From NCBI GenBank assembly GCA_022496185.1, contig WTXG01000053.1, positions 1-64,000 of the forward strand: DNA of 64,000 bases, written 5' to 3'. Of this stretch, positions 20,911 to 30,802 are shown in pieces. The position numbers were made by a program, and so were the translations under genes. Numbering within the stretch: position 1 is the first letter of the stretch; the number at the start of each line of letters is the position of its first letter. The notes under the pieces were generated by a model. It was not told the DNA's origin. It was given only the letters and a program-made list of their open reading frames with translations, and made no database searches. This DNA comes from Multifurca ochricompacta (Eukaryota > Basidiomycota > Agaricomycetes > Russulales > Russulaceae).

Positions 20911-21361
20911 GCATCTCTGTACTGATGCATGCTGATGCATGCATTCTTAAGCCTACCTTCCTAGATAGGAAGGCAATGCACGGTCCGATCGGCGCACCCC
21001 ACACTTCGTGTTTTTTCGCGTTTTTTCGCGTTTTTTCACATTTCTATAGATATCGTAACTGATTCTTGTTTTATTTTGGATCAGATGCATGATCTGACTT
21101 GAAACTTCGTGGGATTGTAGTAATATATATATTCTTTCTGTGTATGCAAGATGAAGATCTCTGGCTGCCTCAAACCTTACAAGTAAACCTATGAGTATAC
21201 CCACGAGTACTCAGATCCATGCAAGTATAGGACTTGTGGCTCCGGGTGATCCGTGGGAACATACTCATGCGGATCCGAGTATGGGATTATCTAATCTAAA
21301 TACCCATGAGTTTGGATCCGGGTAACTCATGAGTGCACTCATGCTAGGCCCTAATTGACAG

Positions 21362-21873
21362 TGATAGGTGAGGGGGATCTAGATTTTTTGCACAGTCACT
21401 CATCTCCATCCTCTTCAAGGTCCTCCAGCTTTGTCTTGCTGGACAACACTCTTGAGAAACTATCAGTTATGTGGGTCTCAAGGGGTTTCAAATTGCAAGC
21501 AGTCCCCAGCACACCTATATCTTTGCACAGATCCATAGCTTGGTTAAAAGCATGATAGTGGCCAGGGATTCACTCCTTAGGAGTGGTGTGCATAACAATA
21601 TGAGGCCTTCCATTCCTATAGTGAGTTTTAAAGGAAGGAGGAGAGGGAACAGATGGCATGGTGGTGAATCAAGGAGGGGGGAAGAACACTTGATTAACAA
21701 TGTGTGAGTGCCCCTGTGCCTTAGATTGCTGATTATCTTGATTCTGCCTTCTGGCACAATGCTTGCATTGGTACTTGTGATCCACCTGCTTTTCCACATG
21801 CTCTGGCTGTTTGCCTCCAGACTGTTTCTGCTGGCTGAAGCAAGGATCACCTCACTTCTGCTTGACTGCTGAG
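21362..21873 (-). pseudogene. gag: Cop2 gag C-terminal fragment
   Basis: Aligns with the Cop3 pieces at 39712-40039 and 56854-57120 but as one uninterrupted stretch, so it shows the empty site for Gyp3 (TGCAT at 21589-21593). Frame is broken. Bounded by hAT-T1 on the left and hAT-X on the right. Confidence 0.85.
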
Positions 21874-22878
21874 TAGGGATCAGCAAGGGTTTTCATACCC
21901 ATGCAGGTAAACGCCATGGGTTTTGACAGGTATGGGTACAGGTATACAACTCCCAACCTGCCAGAAACCCATACCCACACAGCGGGTTTGGTGGGTATAA
22001 GTGGTCATTGGTCATTGACAAGATCAGCAGAAATGTAATGATAAAATACATCTGTAGCAAACAAATAAAAAGATTAATTTGATGTATGCTACAGGGTTTC
22101 TGTAAATATATTCTAGTGTTATCCTATGAAATATCAAAGCAGATCAATGGTGCAATGTAAAATAAAAGTGTTATCAGTGATCCACTCTCTTGAAAATCAT
22201 GATGCAACTGTTTATTAACACATGATCAATTCCACCAGTCTGGCACTATCTAAAATACACTCTAGACTACTTAGACTATTCTATAATCTAATTATCAAAT
22301 TAGTTTACTGAAACAAGGCCTGCATGTATCTACAGGCTGCATAGAGCAGCAACTACATTGCATCACATGGACCAGCATATTGGTCTAATCTCCTTCCTAT
22401 TAAGGAAGGTTGACTTAACAATCACAGCTGCAATTTTCCATTGGTCCAACAAGATTGTGATCACACATAGATAACACAACAGAATGCATTCACAAATTAA
22501 TTAGATACATAGAATATACAGTGCCTCACAAACTGAGTCAATGTTTTGCACTTCTGCACTGTTTGTTGAATATTGCATCAGCCAAAATAATATAAACAAA
22601 GTCTTGGTATACCATAAAAGGTACAAGATAAGGGTTATGTAATGCAACAATAATTATGTAATTCTGATCAAAACCTGTGGAGCTATGCCCATTTCAAATT
22701 GGGGACTCATTGACTCAGTTTTGTGAGGGGGTATCAGAAATATCAGAATCTGATGCTCCACCAAATGTACAGCAACCAATCCTTAATATATGGTTACCAT
22801 AGTTATCTTAATATTGATGGGACCTGGAATAGAGCTATTTAACCATGGTTAACATTCCCAGAATATTATAATTTCCCA

Positions 22879-23950
22879 ATGCACCCCACCTCCTCTGCTC
22901 AGAAAGAAAACATGCTCTCTCTGGCCTCTGAAGGTCATTCCACTCACACTATTGCCTCCAGACTCAGCCTCAGCCAGTCCATAGTCTCTAGGATACTCAG
23001 AACCCTCCATTTTGACCAGCAAATCTCCTCTGGTGGCCATCCTTCCAAGCTCTCCACTACCTCCCAGAGGGCTATCTTCACTCAAATGACTACTGGAAAG
23101 GCTTCTAATGCTGTCCAGGCCACCAATTACATCAAGACCATCATCCCCACTTCAGTCCCCTCAGAAACAGTTAGGAGAGTGCTCAGAAAAAGCTCATTCA
23201 AGGCTGTAGTGAAGAAGAAAAGCCCTTGCTTAGTGCAAGGCATAGGCAGAAGAGGTTTGTTACGAACCCCGTCCCTCCCTGTCTTTTTCTTTTTACCCAA
23301 CGACAACCCCTCCTTGCCACCTACTCTCCACTACCAGATCACGTCTCCATCGTGGGATCCATCACATGCCCTGCTTCCTTCCCCATGATCGTCTTTGCCA
23401 TTGTTTATATTGCTGTACTTATGTTTGGCCCGCCGTTTGCCTATCTCTTATCCCTTATCTCTAAGACTGGACACTTACTTAATTCCCTATCAGAAGCACG
23501 GCTTTACGCCCTCCGCTTTCGTATATTTGGGCCCACATGATCCTAGGTTACCTTATCTTTAGACGCCCACTCGATTATGTATATAAGCCCGCTGTAGCTA
23601 CATTGTAGACCTCAGACTCGACTTATTGAATACATTGGTGCTTGTCTTCTGGACTTCCCTTTGTCTCTTGAACGTCTGCCTGTCTCAGTGCTTTCGGCAC
23701 TTTCTGCTCAACATTGTCTTAGGGTACAGCCTCTAGGACTTTGACTCATACCCTCTCGACTCCAAGGGATCTTATTGGTCTCTTATCCGAACCCACTTAG
23801 TACGCTGTCGCACAAGTCGTGTGGAACGTCCCGCACCAGACGTAACAAGGTTGGCCTTTGCTTTCAAGTACCAAAACTGGACTATGGAGGACTGGAAGAG
23901 GGTCATTTGGTCAGATGAGACCAAAATCAACAGGTTTGGGTCAGATGCCA
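22879..23950 (+). pseudogene. Pal2 left-arm Tc1-like transposase, N-terminal half, split by solo LTR
   Basis: 22879-23257 encodes MHPTSSAQKENMLSLASEG and two helix-turn-helix-like segments typical of Tc1/Tc3 DNA-binding domains (IASRLSLSQSIVSRILR; GGHPSKLSTTSQRAIF). After the LTR, 23853-23950 encodes NWTMEDWKRVIWSDETKIN then RFGSD, with the first catalytic Asp. It then runs into the inverted arm, so the second and third acidic residues are missing. Confidence 0.88.
23258..23847 (+). repeat. Solo LTR of the Gyp1/Gyp4 family in Pal2
   Basis: Ends TGTTACG and CGTAACA, 590 bp, perfect duplication AGGTT (23253-23257, 23848-23852). The right arm of Pal2 keeps the uninterrupted site (about 23986-24000), so insertion followed palindrome formation. 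Confidence 0.95.
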
Positions 23951-24369
23951 GTCCTCCATAGTCCAGTTTTGGTACTTGAAAGCAAAGGCCAACCTCTTCT
24001 GCCTATGCCTTGCACTAAGCAAGGGCTTTTCTTCTTCACTACAGCCTTGAATGAGCTTTTTCTGAGCATTCTCCTAACTGTTTCTGAGGGGACTGAAGTG
24101 GGGATGATGGTCTTGATGTAATTGGTGGCCTGGACAGCATTAGAAGCCTTTCCAGTAGTCATTTGAGTGAAGATAGCCCTCTGGGAGGTAGTGGAGAGCT
24201 TGGAAGGATGGCCACCAGAGGAGATTTGCTGGTCAAAATGGAGGGTTCTGAGTATCCTAGAGACTATGGACTGGCTGAGGCTGAGTCTGGAGGCAATAGT
24301 GTGAGTGGAATGACCTTCAGAGGCCAGAGAGAGCATGTTTTCTTTCTGAGCAGAGGAGGTGGGGTGCAT
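23948..24369 (-). pseudogene. Pal2 right-arm Tc1-like transposase, N-terminal half
   Basis: Inverted duplicate of the left-arm coding region, uninterrupted for about 130 residues and differing by few residues (RRMLRKSS versus RRVLRKSS). It ends at the pivot within the block before the first catalytic Asp. Confidence 0.9.
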
Positions 24370-25532
24370 TGGGAAATTATAATATTCTGGGAATGTTAAC
24401 CATGGTTAAATAGCTCTATTCCAGGTCCCATCAATATTAAGATAACTATGGTAACCATATATTAAGGATTGGTTGCTGTACATTTGGTGGAGCATCAGAT
24501 TCTGATATTTCTGATACCCCCTCACAAAACTGAGTCAATGAGTCCCCAATTTGAAATGGGCATAGCTCCACAGGTTTTGATCAGAATTACATAATTATTG
24601 TTGCATTACATAACCCTTATCTTGTACCTTTTATGGTATACCAAGACTTTGTTTATATTTATTTTGGCTGATGCAATATTCAACAAACAGTGCAAAAGTG
24701 CAAAACATTGACTCAGTTTTGTGAGGCACTGTACATCTAAGATCTGACATATGATCAAATCACATCATTAAACAAGATAATGAGATAACATGTTCATTTA
24801 ATCTAGTAGCTGATATAGTACATGTAAAGTACAAGCCTGTGCCATGCCTGTTCCACAAAATGAAATAAAATAATAATGTAAATAAAGAATAAACTTAATC
24901 TTCTGAACATAAATCAGCAATTATTGAGGGATCCTGAGTAGCCACAAATGAATGTGTTGTATCCAAGTGCATATCTCCTTGACTGGGATGGACTGGGCCA
25001 AGTGTCTGAATTGCGCAATGCAAGTAAAGAACTTGCACATGTTTCATTTTATGGGTAACCTGTGTATCAAAACAAATATCCAGGGGTTACCCCTGCCAAT
25101 CACTATGCATTTGTCAATTATTTTTGCATTCTATGTGGTTATCTGACAGGCTTTTCATCAATGTTCTATAACATCTATCTAATGATCTTTGTATATTGGG
25201 GTGGATTTTAGTTGTGCTTGTATAAAATTGAAAGCAGAATAATAAAATAACAATAGAATAATGAATTATCTTAATCTTATGAATATAAAACAGGAATCTT
25301 TGAGGGATCCTGAGTAGCCACAAATGAATGTGTTGTGTACCTCCTTGACCAGGATGGCCCAGGCCAGTTATCTGAAATGTGCAATGCAAACAAAGAACTT
25401 GCACATGTTTACACAGGTAACCCCCAGGTGACCTGCAAGTAACCTGCAGGTGACCTGTACCCATAGCAACAGGTATGGGTATGGGTATGGGTACCAATGA
25501 AGATACCTGGGGGTTACCCCTGCTATTCACTA

Positions 25533-26322
25533 CTGCTGAGAGCTTATTAGCAGAATGGGGGTTTTTACCCCTGGAGCAGTCTTGCTCCCACTGAGCAAGG
25601 ATGGCACTGCAGACTACTGGGAGGTATATGTCAGAATGAGATCTTCCAACAAGGATGGTTGGGATGAGAGCCTCCCATCTAGGAGGAAGTGTGTGTAAGA
25701 GCAGCATTCCCTGCAGCATATCAGGGATGGTAATGCTATTGGACTCAAGCTGCTCAAAAGCAACTTGGAGACAATTGATCTGAGGGGCAGGGTGCTTTGA
25801 TGAGTCCAAGCAGAAGTTCAGGGCCTCCTTGAAGTCCCTGAAGATCACAGATGGTCCCACAGCACCATACTTAGCTTTGAGGGCTACCCATAAAGTGTTA
25901 GCAGAGATCATGGAGTGGTGTTCCTGCTGAATAGAAGCAGATAGGCACAGGACAATGGTGCTGATGGCTTGATTGTCAGCATGCTCCTATTCCTTCTGAT
26001 CTCTGAGCTCATCTGCAGTGGGATGCTGCTCATCCTTGGCAGTAATTTTAAGATCAGTGCCATTGGTTATTTCCCAGAGTCCATTGGCCATGAGGTAGGC
26101 CTGCATGATTCCAACCCATTTGTGGTAGTTGGATCTGTCACAGATGGGGACAATGGTAGTGAGTTGAGACAACATTGTTTGGGATGTGATAAGGGTTTTG
26201 ACAAAAGGGTTTGAGTAGTTGATTTCTGTAAAAGAAGTCATGGTCAGCATTGAATGTGACAACTGGTACTTCAAAACACAAAGCAAAAACCCAGGCTCTT
26301 TAGACTCCATTGATGTGGCCAT
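25533..26322 (-). pseudogene. gag: Cop2 gag N-terminal and middle part
   Basis: 25987-26322 has MLSQLTTIVPICDRSNYHKW and LMANGLWEITNGTD; 25114-25911 has IFRDFKEALNFCLDSSKH and MLQGMLLLHTLPPRWEALIP. It matches Cop3 gag at 56854-57773. A frame break lies at about 25930-25990. The uninterrupted CCCAGGCTCTTTAG at 26290-26303 is the empty site of the solo LTR at 57889. Confidence 0.9.
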
Positions 26323-26545
26323 AAAGGTGCAAATGGTGAGCTTTTAATAGCCTTATGCAGCCTTAAAGGCACATCTTGCAGTGCAGCCATAAAGGTGCAT
26401 GAATGTTTCATTCACTGGTAGCATCACTTCTGCAGCCATATAGGTGCAGGAACTTATTGCAGCCATTGAAGGTGCAGATAATTTTGTTGCAGCCATTAAA
26501 GGTGCAAAGTATGTATTGCAGCCATAGAGGCACAAGATGCCCACC
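26323..26545 (-). repeat. Cop2 leader repeats (GCAGCC...GGTGCA units)
   Basis: About eight degenerate copies of GCAGCCATAAAGGTGCA (plus strand) at irregular 25-35 bp spacing between gag and the primer-binding site. On the transcript strand each reads TGCACCTTTATGGCTGC, framed by complementary TGCA/GCA ends. Cop3 has the same array. Confidence 0.8.
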
Positions 26546-26558
26546 AGGGCCCATAACC

Positions 26559-26807
26559 TGAAGAATCAGGCATGGTGCAGACTGTACTTTAGATGCTACA
26601 TTACTACTCTATCTCACCTTGTATGTGTAGAGGCTTAGATGCTTTCAATAATGTGATAGCAACTTAATTCCTGTAGCATATTTACATAGGCTTTTATATA
26701 CATCTGCATGTACTAATCAGCTATTAATCTAATCATAAGTACAATGCATTTATAATGTGATTATAGTCACATGACTGCTTTCAGATGTATTAGGATCATT
26801 AAGTATC
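26559..26807 (-). repeat. Cop2 5' LTR, first part
   Basis: Begins TGAAGAATCAGGCATGG directly after the primer site AGGGCCCATAACC (26546-26558). It is cut at 26807 by Cop3 (duplication GTATC) and resumes at 59091. Confidence 0.88.
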
Positions 26808-27178
26808 TGAAGGAACAGGCATGGCACAGGCTTATATTCTAGATACTACTGTACTACTATCTATCTCACCTTGTTAATTCAGAGACTTAGCTGCTTGCAA
26901 TAATGCAATAATGACTGCTTCATCTATAGCAGTTTTAGTGACTTTATATACATTTTTAGATGTACTATTATCAGCTACTAATCTAAAGTAAAACAAATGC
27001 ATTATCTCGCTTGTTAATGAATGTGATCAAATCACATGATCAATCTGAGATATTTATACTCAGTTATCTAATTAATGTGAAACATGTTTTGATCTCATCA
27101 ATTAATGTTATCTAAATGCAATCACAATAATGTCAGACCACTATCCTGGTATCTCTGTACCAGTACTCTGGTTCAACA
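26808..27178 (-). repeat. Cop3 3' LTR
   Basis: Ends TGAAGGAACAGGC and GGTTCAACA. Purine tract CAAGGGGGAG adjoins on the minus strand (27179-27188). Confidence 0.93.
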
Positions 27179-27225
27179 CTCCCCCTTGCTAAGTGTTGCT
27201 GCTAAGCATGCTAAGCAATGTGTTT

Positions 27226-28755
27226 TTACTTAGGTGAGGTAATCTCTAGCCCAAGTTGACTCCTGAACTTCAGGAATTTGACGTGTCCCAAATTTTTGGT
27301 GAACATGTCTGTGGGATTCTCAGCTCCTTCTATAAAAAATAGCTCTACTTTCTTTTCTTGTACAATCTGTCTGACATAATGGAAGTGGATATCAATATGC
27401 TTTATCCACTGCTCTTGTACAGGGTTAGAGGCCATAAAAATGGAGCCTTGGTTATCACCACAGAGGGGAATGGGTCCTAGATCAATGCCAATTTCGCGAA
27501 GAAGTGATTTGATCCATACAACTTGTCACATTGTGTCAGAAAGTGACATGTATTCTGCTTCAGTGGACAAAAGTGCTATGGTCTTTTGCACTCTAGAATT
27601 CCAGCTGAATATCCTGTTTGCTATTTTCACCATATATCCAGTAGTAGATTGGCGATCAATTGAATTTGATGCCCAATCAGAATCAGCACACATGATCAAT
27701 CCACCATTTGATCTACCATCATAGATAAGTGTGTAATCTGATGTCCTGGCTAAATATTGACAGATATACAGCACTTGATCAAGATGATCTTGAGATGGAT
27801 TAGTGGCAAATTGAGATAGCCTTGTCACTGCAAAGGCAATATCTGGTCATGTGCCCAACATAATGTAAAGTAATGAGCCAATTACTTGTTGGAACTTTGA
27901 ATGAATGGAAGGATCAGCAGGCTCAGTGTTAGGCTCTGGATGATAGCCTTCTGGGAGAGGAGTGGGTGCAAATTTTGCATTAAATATCCCAAAGCATTGC
28001 AGCACTTTAGTAAGGTATGGCTGTTGATCAAGTAGAACTTTGCCATTTTTCCTAGTGATGCGCATTCACAAGAACTCCTTTGTATCTCCTAGATCCCTGC
28101 ATTCCCATTTGTTCATGAAGTCAGTTTTTAATTTACTGACTAGGACTTTGTCATTTCCCATAAAAAGGGCATCATCAACATATACAATGATGACAATGAT
28201 TGACCCATTATTAGCCTTATATAGAAATAGGCCTGAGTCTGAGAGTAGGCATTTACAGCCCATTGCAGCCATGGATTTATCCAGCGCCTTCCACCATGCT
28301 AAGGCAGCTTGTTTAAGACCATAAATGGCACGTTGTAGTCATAGTATTTTGGTTTCTTGTCCTTTAATCTTGAAACCTTCAGGTTGTTCTATATATAGCT
28401 CTTCTTCTAGTTCACCATACAGGAATGCACTTTTGACATCTAATCCAGTGATGTGCCAATCCTCAAGCACTGCAAGTGTGAGCATCAACTGGACAGTCTC
28501 AAACCTTACAACAGGCAAGAATATTTCATTAAGGTCAATACCTTCAACCTGAGAAAAGCCTTTAGCAACAAGCCTGGCTTTCTTATGACCATCAGATTTT
28601 TGGTCAAAGACCCATCTGTTTTTAATTGTCTTCCTCCCTTTGGGAGGGTCCACAAGCATAAAGACTTTCCATCTGTGAAGTGCCTCAAGTTCTTTGCGAC
28701 AAGCAGCCTTCCATTCCTTTTGTTGCACATCAGGCATGCACAAAATATCTCTATA
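27226..28755 (-). pseudogene. pol: Cop3 RT and RNase H, decayed
   Basis: RT blocks WVFDQKSDG and ARLVAKGFSQ are at 28339-28755, catalytic YVDDALFMGN at 28066-28272, RNase H SDWASNSIDRQSTTGYM and STEAEYMSL at 27526-27828, and the C-terminus at 27226-27435 ending near the purine tract. Several stops and shifts. It is cut at 28755 by Gyp2; the integrase part continues at 35959. Confidence 0.92.
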
Positions 28756-29346
28756 TGTGACGGTTTCATCTGCTGGTATTGGAGTCATGTGCATCATGTC
28801 GTTTACTTTTCTTTTCTATATTTACCATATCACACAGATACACACATGACTTGCTTATGAAGGACTTATTACTCACATGCTGACTGATTTGCTTACTGAT
28901 CCTACTTAGTGGCTTACTGATCAACATCCAGAGGGTGCAACCCCTCTCTCTTCTTTATCCTTCTGGGGTATTCTACTGTACAACCATTAGACTACCTAGT
29001 GAATGCTCTAGTAACTACCAGAACCGACCTTCATAGCACAAGAACATGTATATAAACCCCTAGTAGATCAGAACAAGACTCTAAGTCTGTTCTTCTGTAT
29101 TCAATACAGGTGCTTGGGAACTCACTTCACTGAACTGAAAGACCTCGACTTGAACCCTCTAAGTTTGTGCCTTAGAAGGACTTCTACCCCCAGAAACTTG
29201 TGGCAGGACTTAGCATCTCTGCTCAACTCCGTCTCGCGTGCGTGCCCCATTGACCAGGCATACTTGACTTGATTTAAGACTCTTGAAGTCTTGATAGATG
29301 ACCTTGAAACCCAGACATTGACACAGCATCGCACCTAGCTGTGACA
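28756..29346 (+). repeat. Gyp2 5' LTR
   Basis: Starts TGTGACGG and ends GCTGTGACA. TATATAAA is at 29049, with the presumed transcript start 34 nt downstream at 29083. Nearly all differences from the 3' LTR are at CpG. Confidence 0.94.
29049..29094 (+). promoter_or_regulatory. Gyp2 TATA box and self-primer sequence
   Basis: TATATAAA at 29049-29056; AAGTCTGTTCTT at 29083-29094 is the exact reverse complement of the sequence just after this LTR (29348-29359). Confidence 0.75.
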
Positions 29347-29347
29347 T

Positions 29348-29359
29348 AAGAACAGACTT
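29348..29359 (+). promoter_or_regulatory. Gyp2 primer-binding site (self-primer type)
   Basis: AAGAACAGACTT, one base after the 5' LTR, complementary over 12 nt to AAGTCTGTTCTT in the same LTR. It does not begin with TGG as tRNA 3'-end primer sites do. Confidence 0.75.
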
Positions 29360-29638
29360 ACCAGAACTTAACAGAAGAACTCACCAGAACTGCAAGGCGA
29401 CGACGACACATCCCTTGCCTGACACCCGATCGCGACGTCTTCAACACGCGAGCCCAGAACCCCACCATCCAAATGAACGTCCTTCGACGAGACATCCCCA
29501 CAACGATACCTGCCAACCAAAGAATTAGAACCTAGAGAAAGTGAAGACTTACCCTTTGATCTCCACAACCGATTCGCATTACTAGCAACAGATGACGACA
29601 CAATCGACATTGACACCAGAACCGCTACCCCACAAACA

Positions 29639-30802
29639 ATGGCAGCAAGACCAAATACCAGACAGGCGCGAAGGGCCGCAGAGGAAGACGTTGTCAAAAC
29701 GCACTCCAGTCGACCTGAACGAAGCCCAGAGGATAGACCGACAACCACCACGCGAACAGTAGGAAGACACCCCAACGAACCACCACTGGACCCACCAGTT
29801 TCAGGCATAGGAATAATGAACCCTGGAGGAGGAACCATGACAGGTGTACCACCACCCTTCTTCGAAGGGAACCGCGATACATCCATGGATTGGCTTGCGA
29901 AATTAGAACTATTTTTTAGCCTGAACGAAAACGTGGCCACAGTCCAAAATGAACGAACTAGAGTCGCATATACCCTGGGATTGATATGAGGGCCCAGGGT
30001 GGATCACTGGGTGGTGGATCAAATCAAGTGGTTGACCGACATCAAAGAGGGGAACATCCGAGTTCCATACATTTGGGCTGGATTCAAACAGACTTTCCGA
30101 GAAGCGTGGGCCGACGTGGCAGCAGGACAAAAGGCACTATGCGCACTAGATCGATTACAAATGCGCGATTCTAATATTGATGACTATATTGCCAAATTTT
30201 GCATGCTGGCCACAAGGGCAGAACTTCACATCAATGATCCGGCCGCTCGGCAGTACTTCCACCGAGGCCTCCCCACATGACTCATTCAAACAATGTTACT
30301 GTTCAATCAGCCCAGAACCTTCGACGAAGCAGCAGCATCTGCCAGAAAACACCATGCCAACTGGCTGTACAGTAAGGATGCTCTTGGGATGAGACCCACA
30401 ACCAACACACCACTGCGTGGTAATAAATTTACATTCTATTGACGCCGTGATCACGATGCCTCCACTCCCAATGTTATAAAAAAAGCCACGACAATTGAAG
30501 AGAAGGAACAGTACAAAAAAGAAGGGCAATGTTTCAAATGCGGCAGACAAGGGCACTTGGTCCAGGATTGCCTGAATAAAAAACCACGTGGAAACACCCC
30601 TACACCGGCGCACGCTGCCACGATCACTGAAGCACCCACGACTGCAACGGTACCCGCAAAAACGCCCAACTCTACCGACGCGTCAATCACCCCTGCAGTG
30701 GATCTCAACGCGCTTGCCATGGCCCTTAGAACTATGACAGACGAACAATGCCAAAAACTCCAGGAGAAATTTAGTGGCGATGAGGATTTTTACATCACTT
30801 GA
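29639..30802 (+). pseudogene. gag: Gyp2 gag, three in-frame TGA codons
   Basis: Starts MAARPNTRQARRAAEED at 29639. Capsid-like region FEGNRDTSMDWLAKLELFF ... VDHWVVDQIKWL, with zinc knuckle CFKCGRQGHLVQDC at about 30536-30577. TGA interrupts at 29987, 30278 and 30440; the first aligns with Arg in the LSLIRGDAVDDW block of Gyp4 gag. It ends at 30802 with a 4-base overlap into pol in the -1 frame. Confidence 0.88.
30784..30790 (+). promoter_or_regulatory. Candidate -1 frameshift heptamer, Gyp2 gag/pol
   Basis: Gag codons GAG GAT TTT TAC ATC ACT TGA contain G GAT TTT in phase; the -1 frame is open across the gag stop into protease. Confidence 0.55.

Larger units (their letters stand above)
18985..21353. 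mobile_element. hAT-T1: hAT-like non-autonomous element with internal minisatellite and tRNA-like sequence
   Basis: 8-bp duplication ATTGACAG (18977-18984, 21354-21361). TIRs are TAGGGCATAGCATG on the left and, inverted, TAGGGCCTAGCATGAGT on the right. It is split after 14 bp by a 1089-bp solo LTR (18999-20087). Near both ends it has repeated GGATCCGGGT and ACTCGCGGGT-like motifs. The interior has a tRNA-like sequence (20308-20384) and about eight ~58-bp tandem units. The second copy is hAT-T2 at 54094-55184. Confidence 0.85.
22519..24731. mobile_element. Pal2: palindromic Tc1/mariner derivative
   Basis: TA on both sides (22517-22518, 24732-24733). Both ends are CAGTGCCTCACAAA-type. Arms 22519-23895 (minus the solo LTR) and 23948-24731 are near-identical inverted copies of about 0.78 kb, separated by 52 bp. 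Each arm holds the 5' non-coding end and the N-terminal half of a Tc1-like transposase reading inward. No arm has the full catalytic domain. Confidence 0.92.
21874..25532. mobile_element. hAT-X: hAT-like element carrying Pal2
   Basis: Perfect 8-bp duplication CTGCTGAG (21866-21873, 25533-25540) in Cop2 gag; the empty site is in Cop3 at 57131-57138. TIRs are TAGGGATCAGCAAGGGTTTT and, inverted, TAGTGAATAGCAGGGGTAAC. Without Pal2 it is about 1.44 kb with no transposase. Subterminal regions are rich in GGTATGGGTA and CAGGTGACCTG motifs. A direct duplication (about 24898-25110 and 25255-25420) lies in its right half. Confidence 0.85.

Noticed and set aside
26323..26545. GCAGCC...GGTGCA repeats considered as CRISPR or satellite
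   Set aside because: Irregular spacing, degenerate units, always between gag and primer site of the same copia family; a leader feature.
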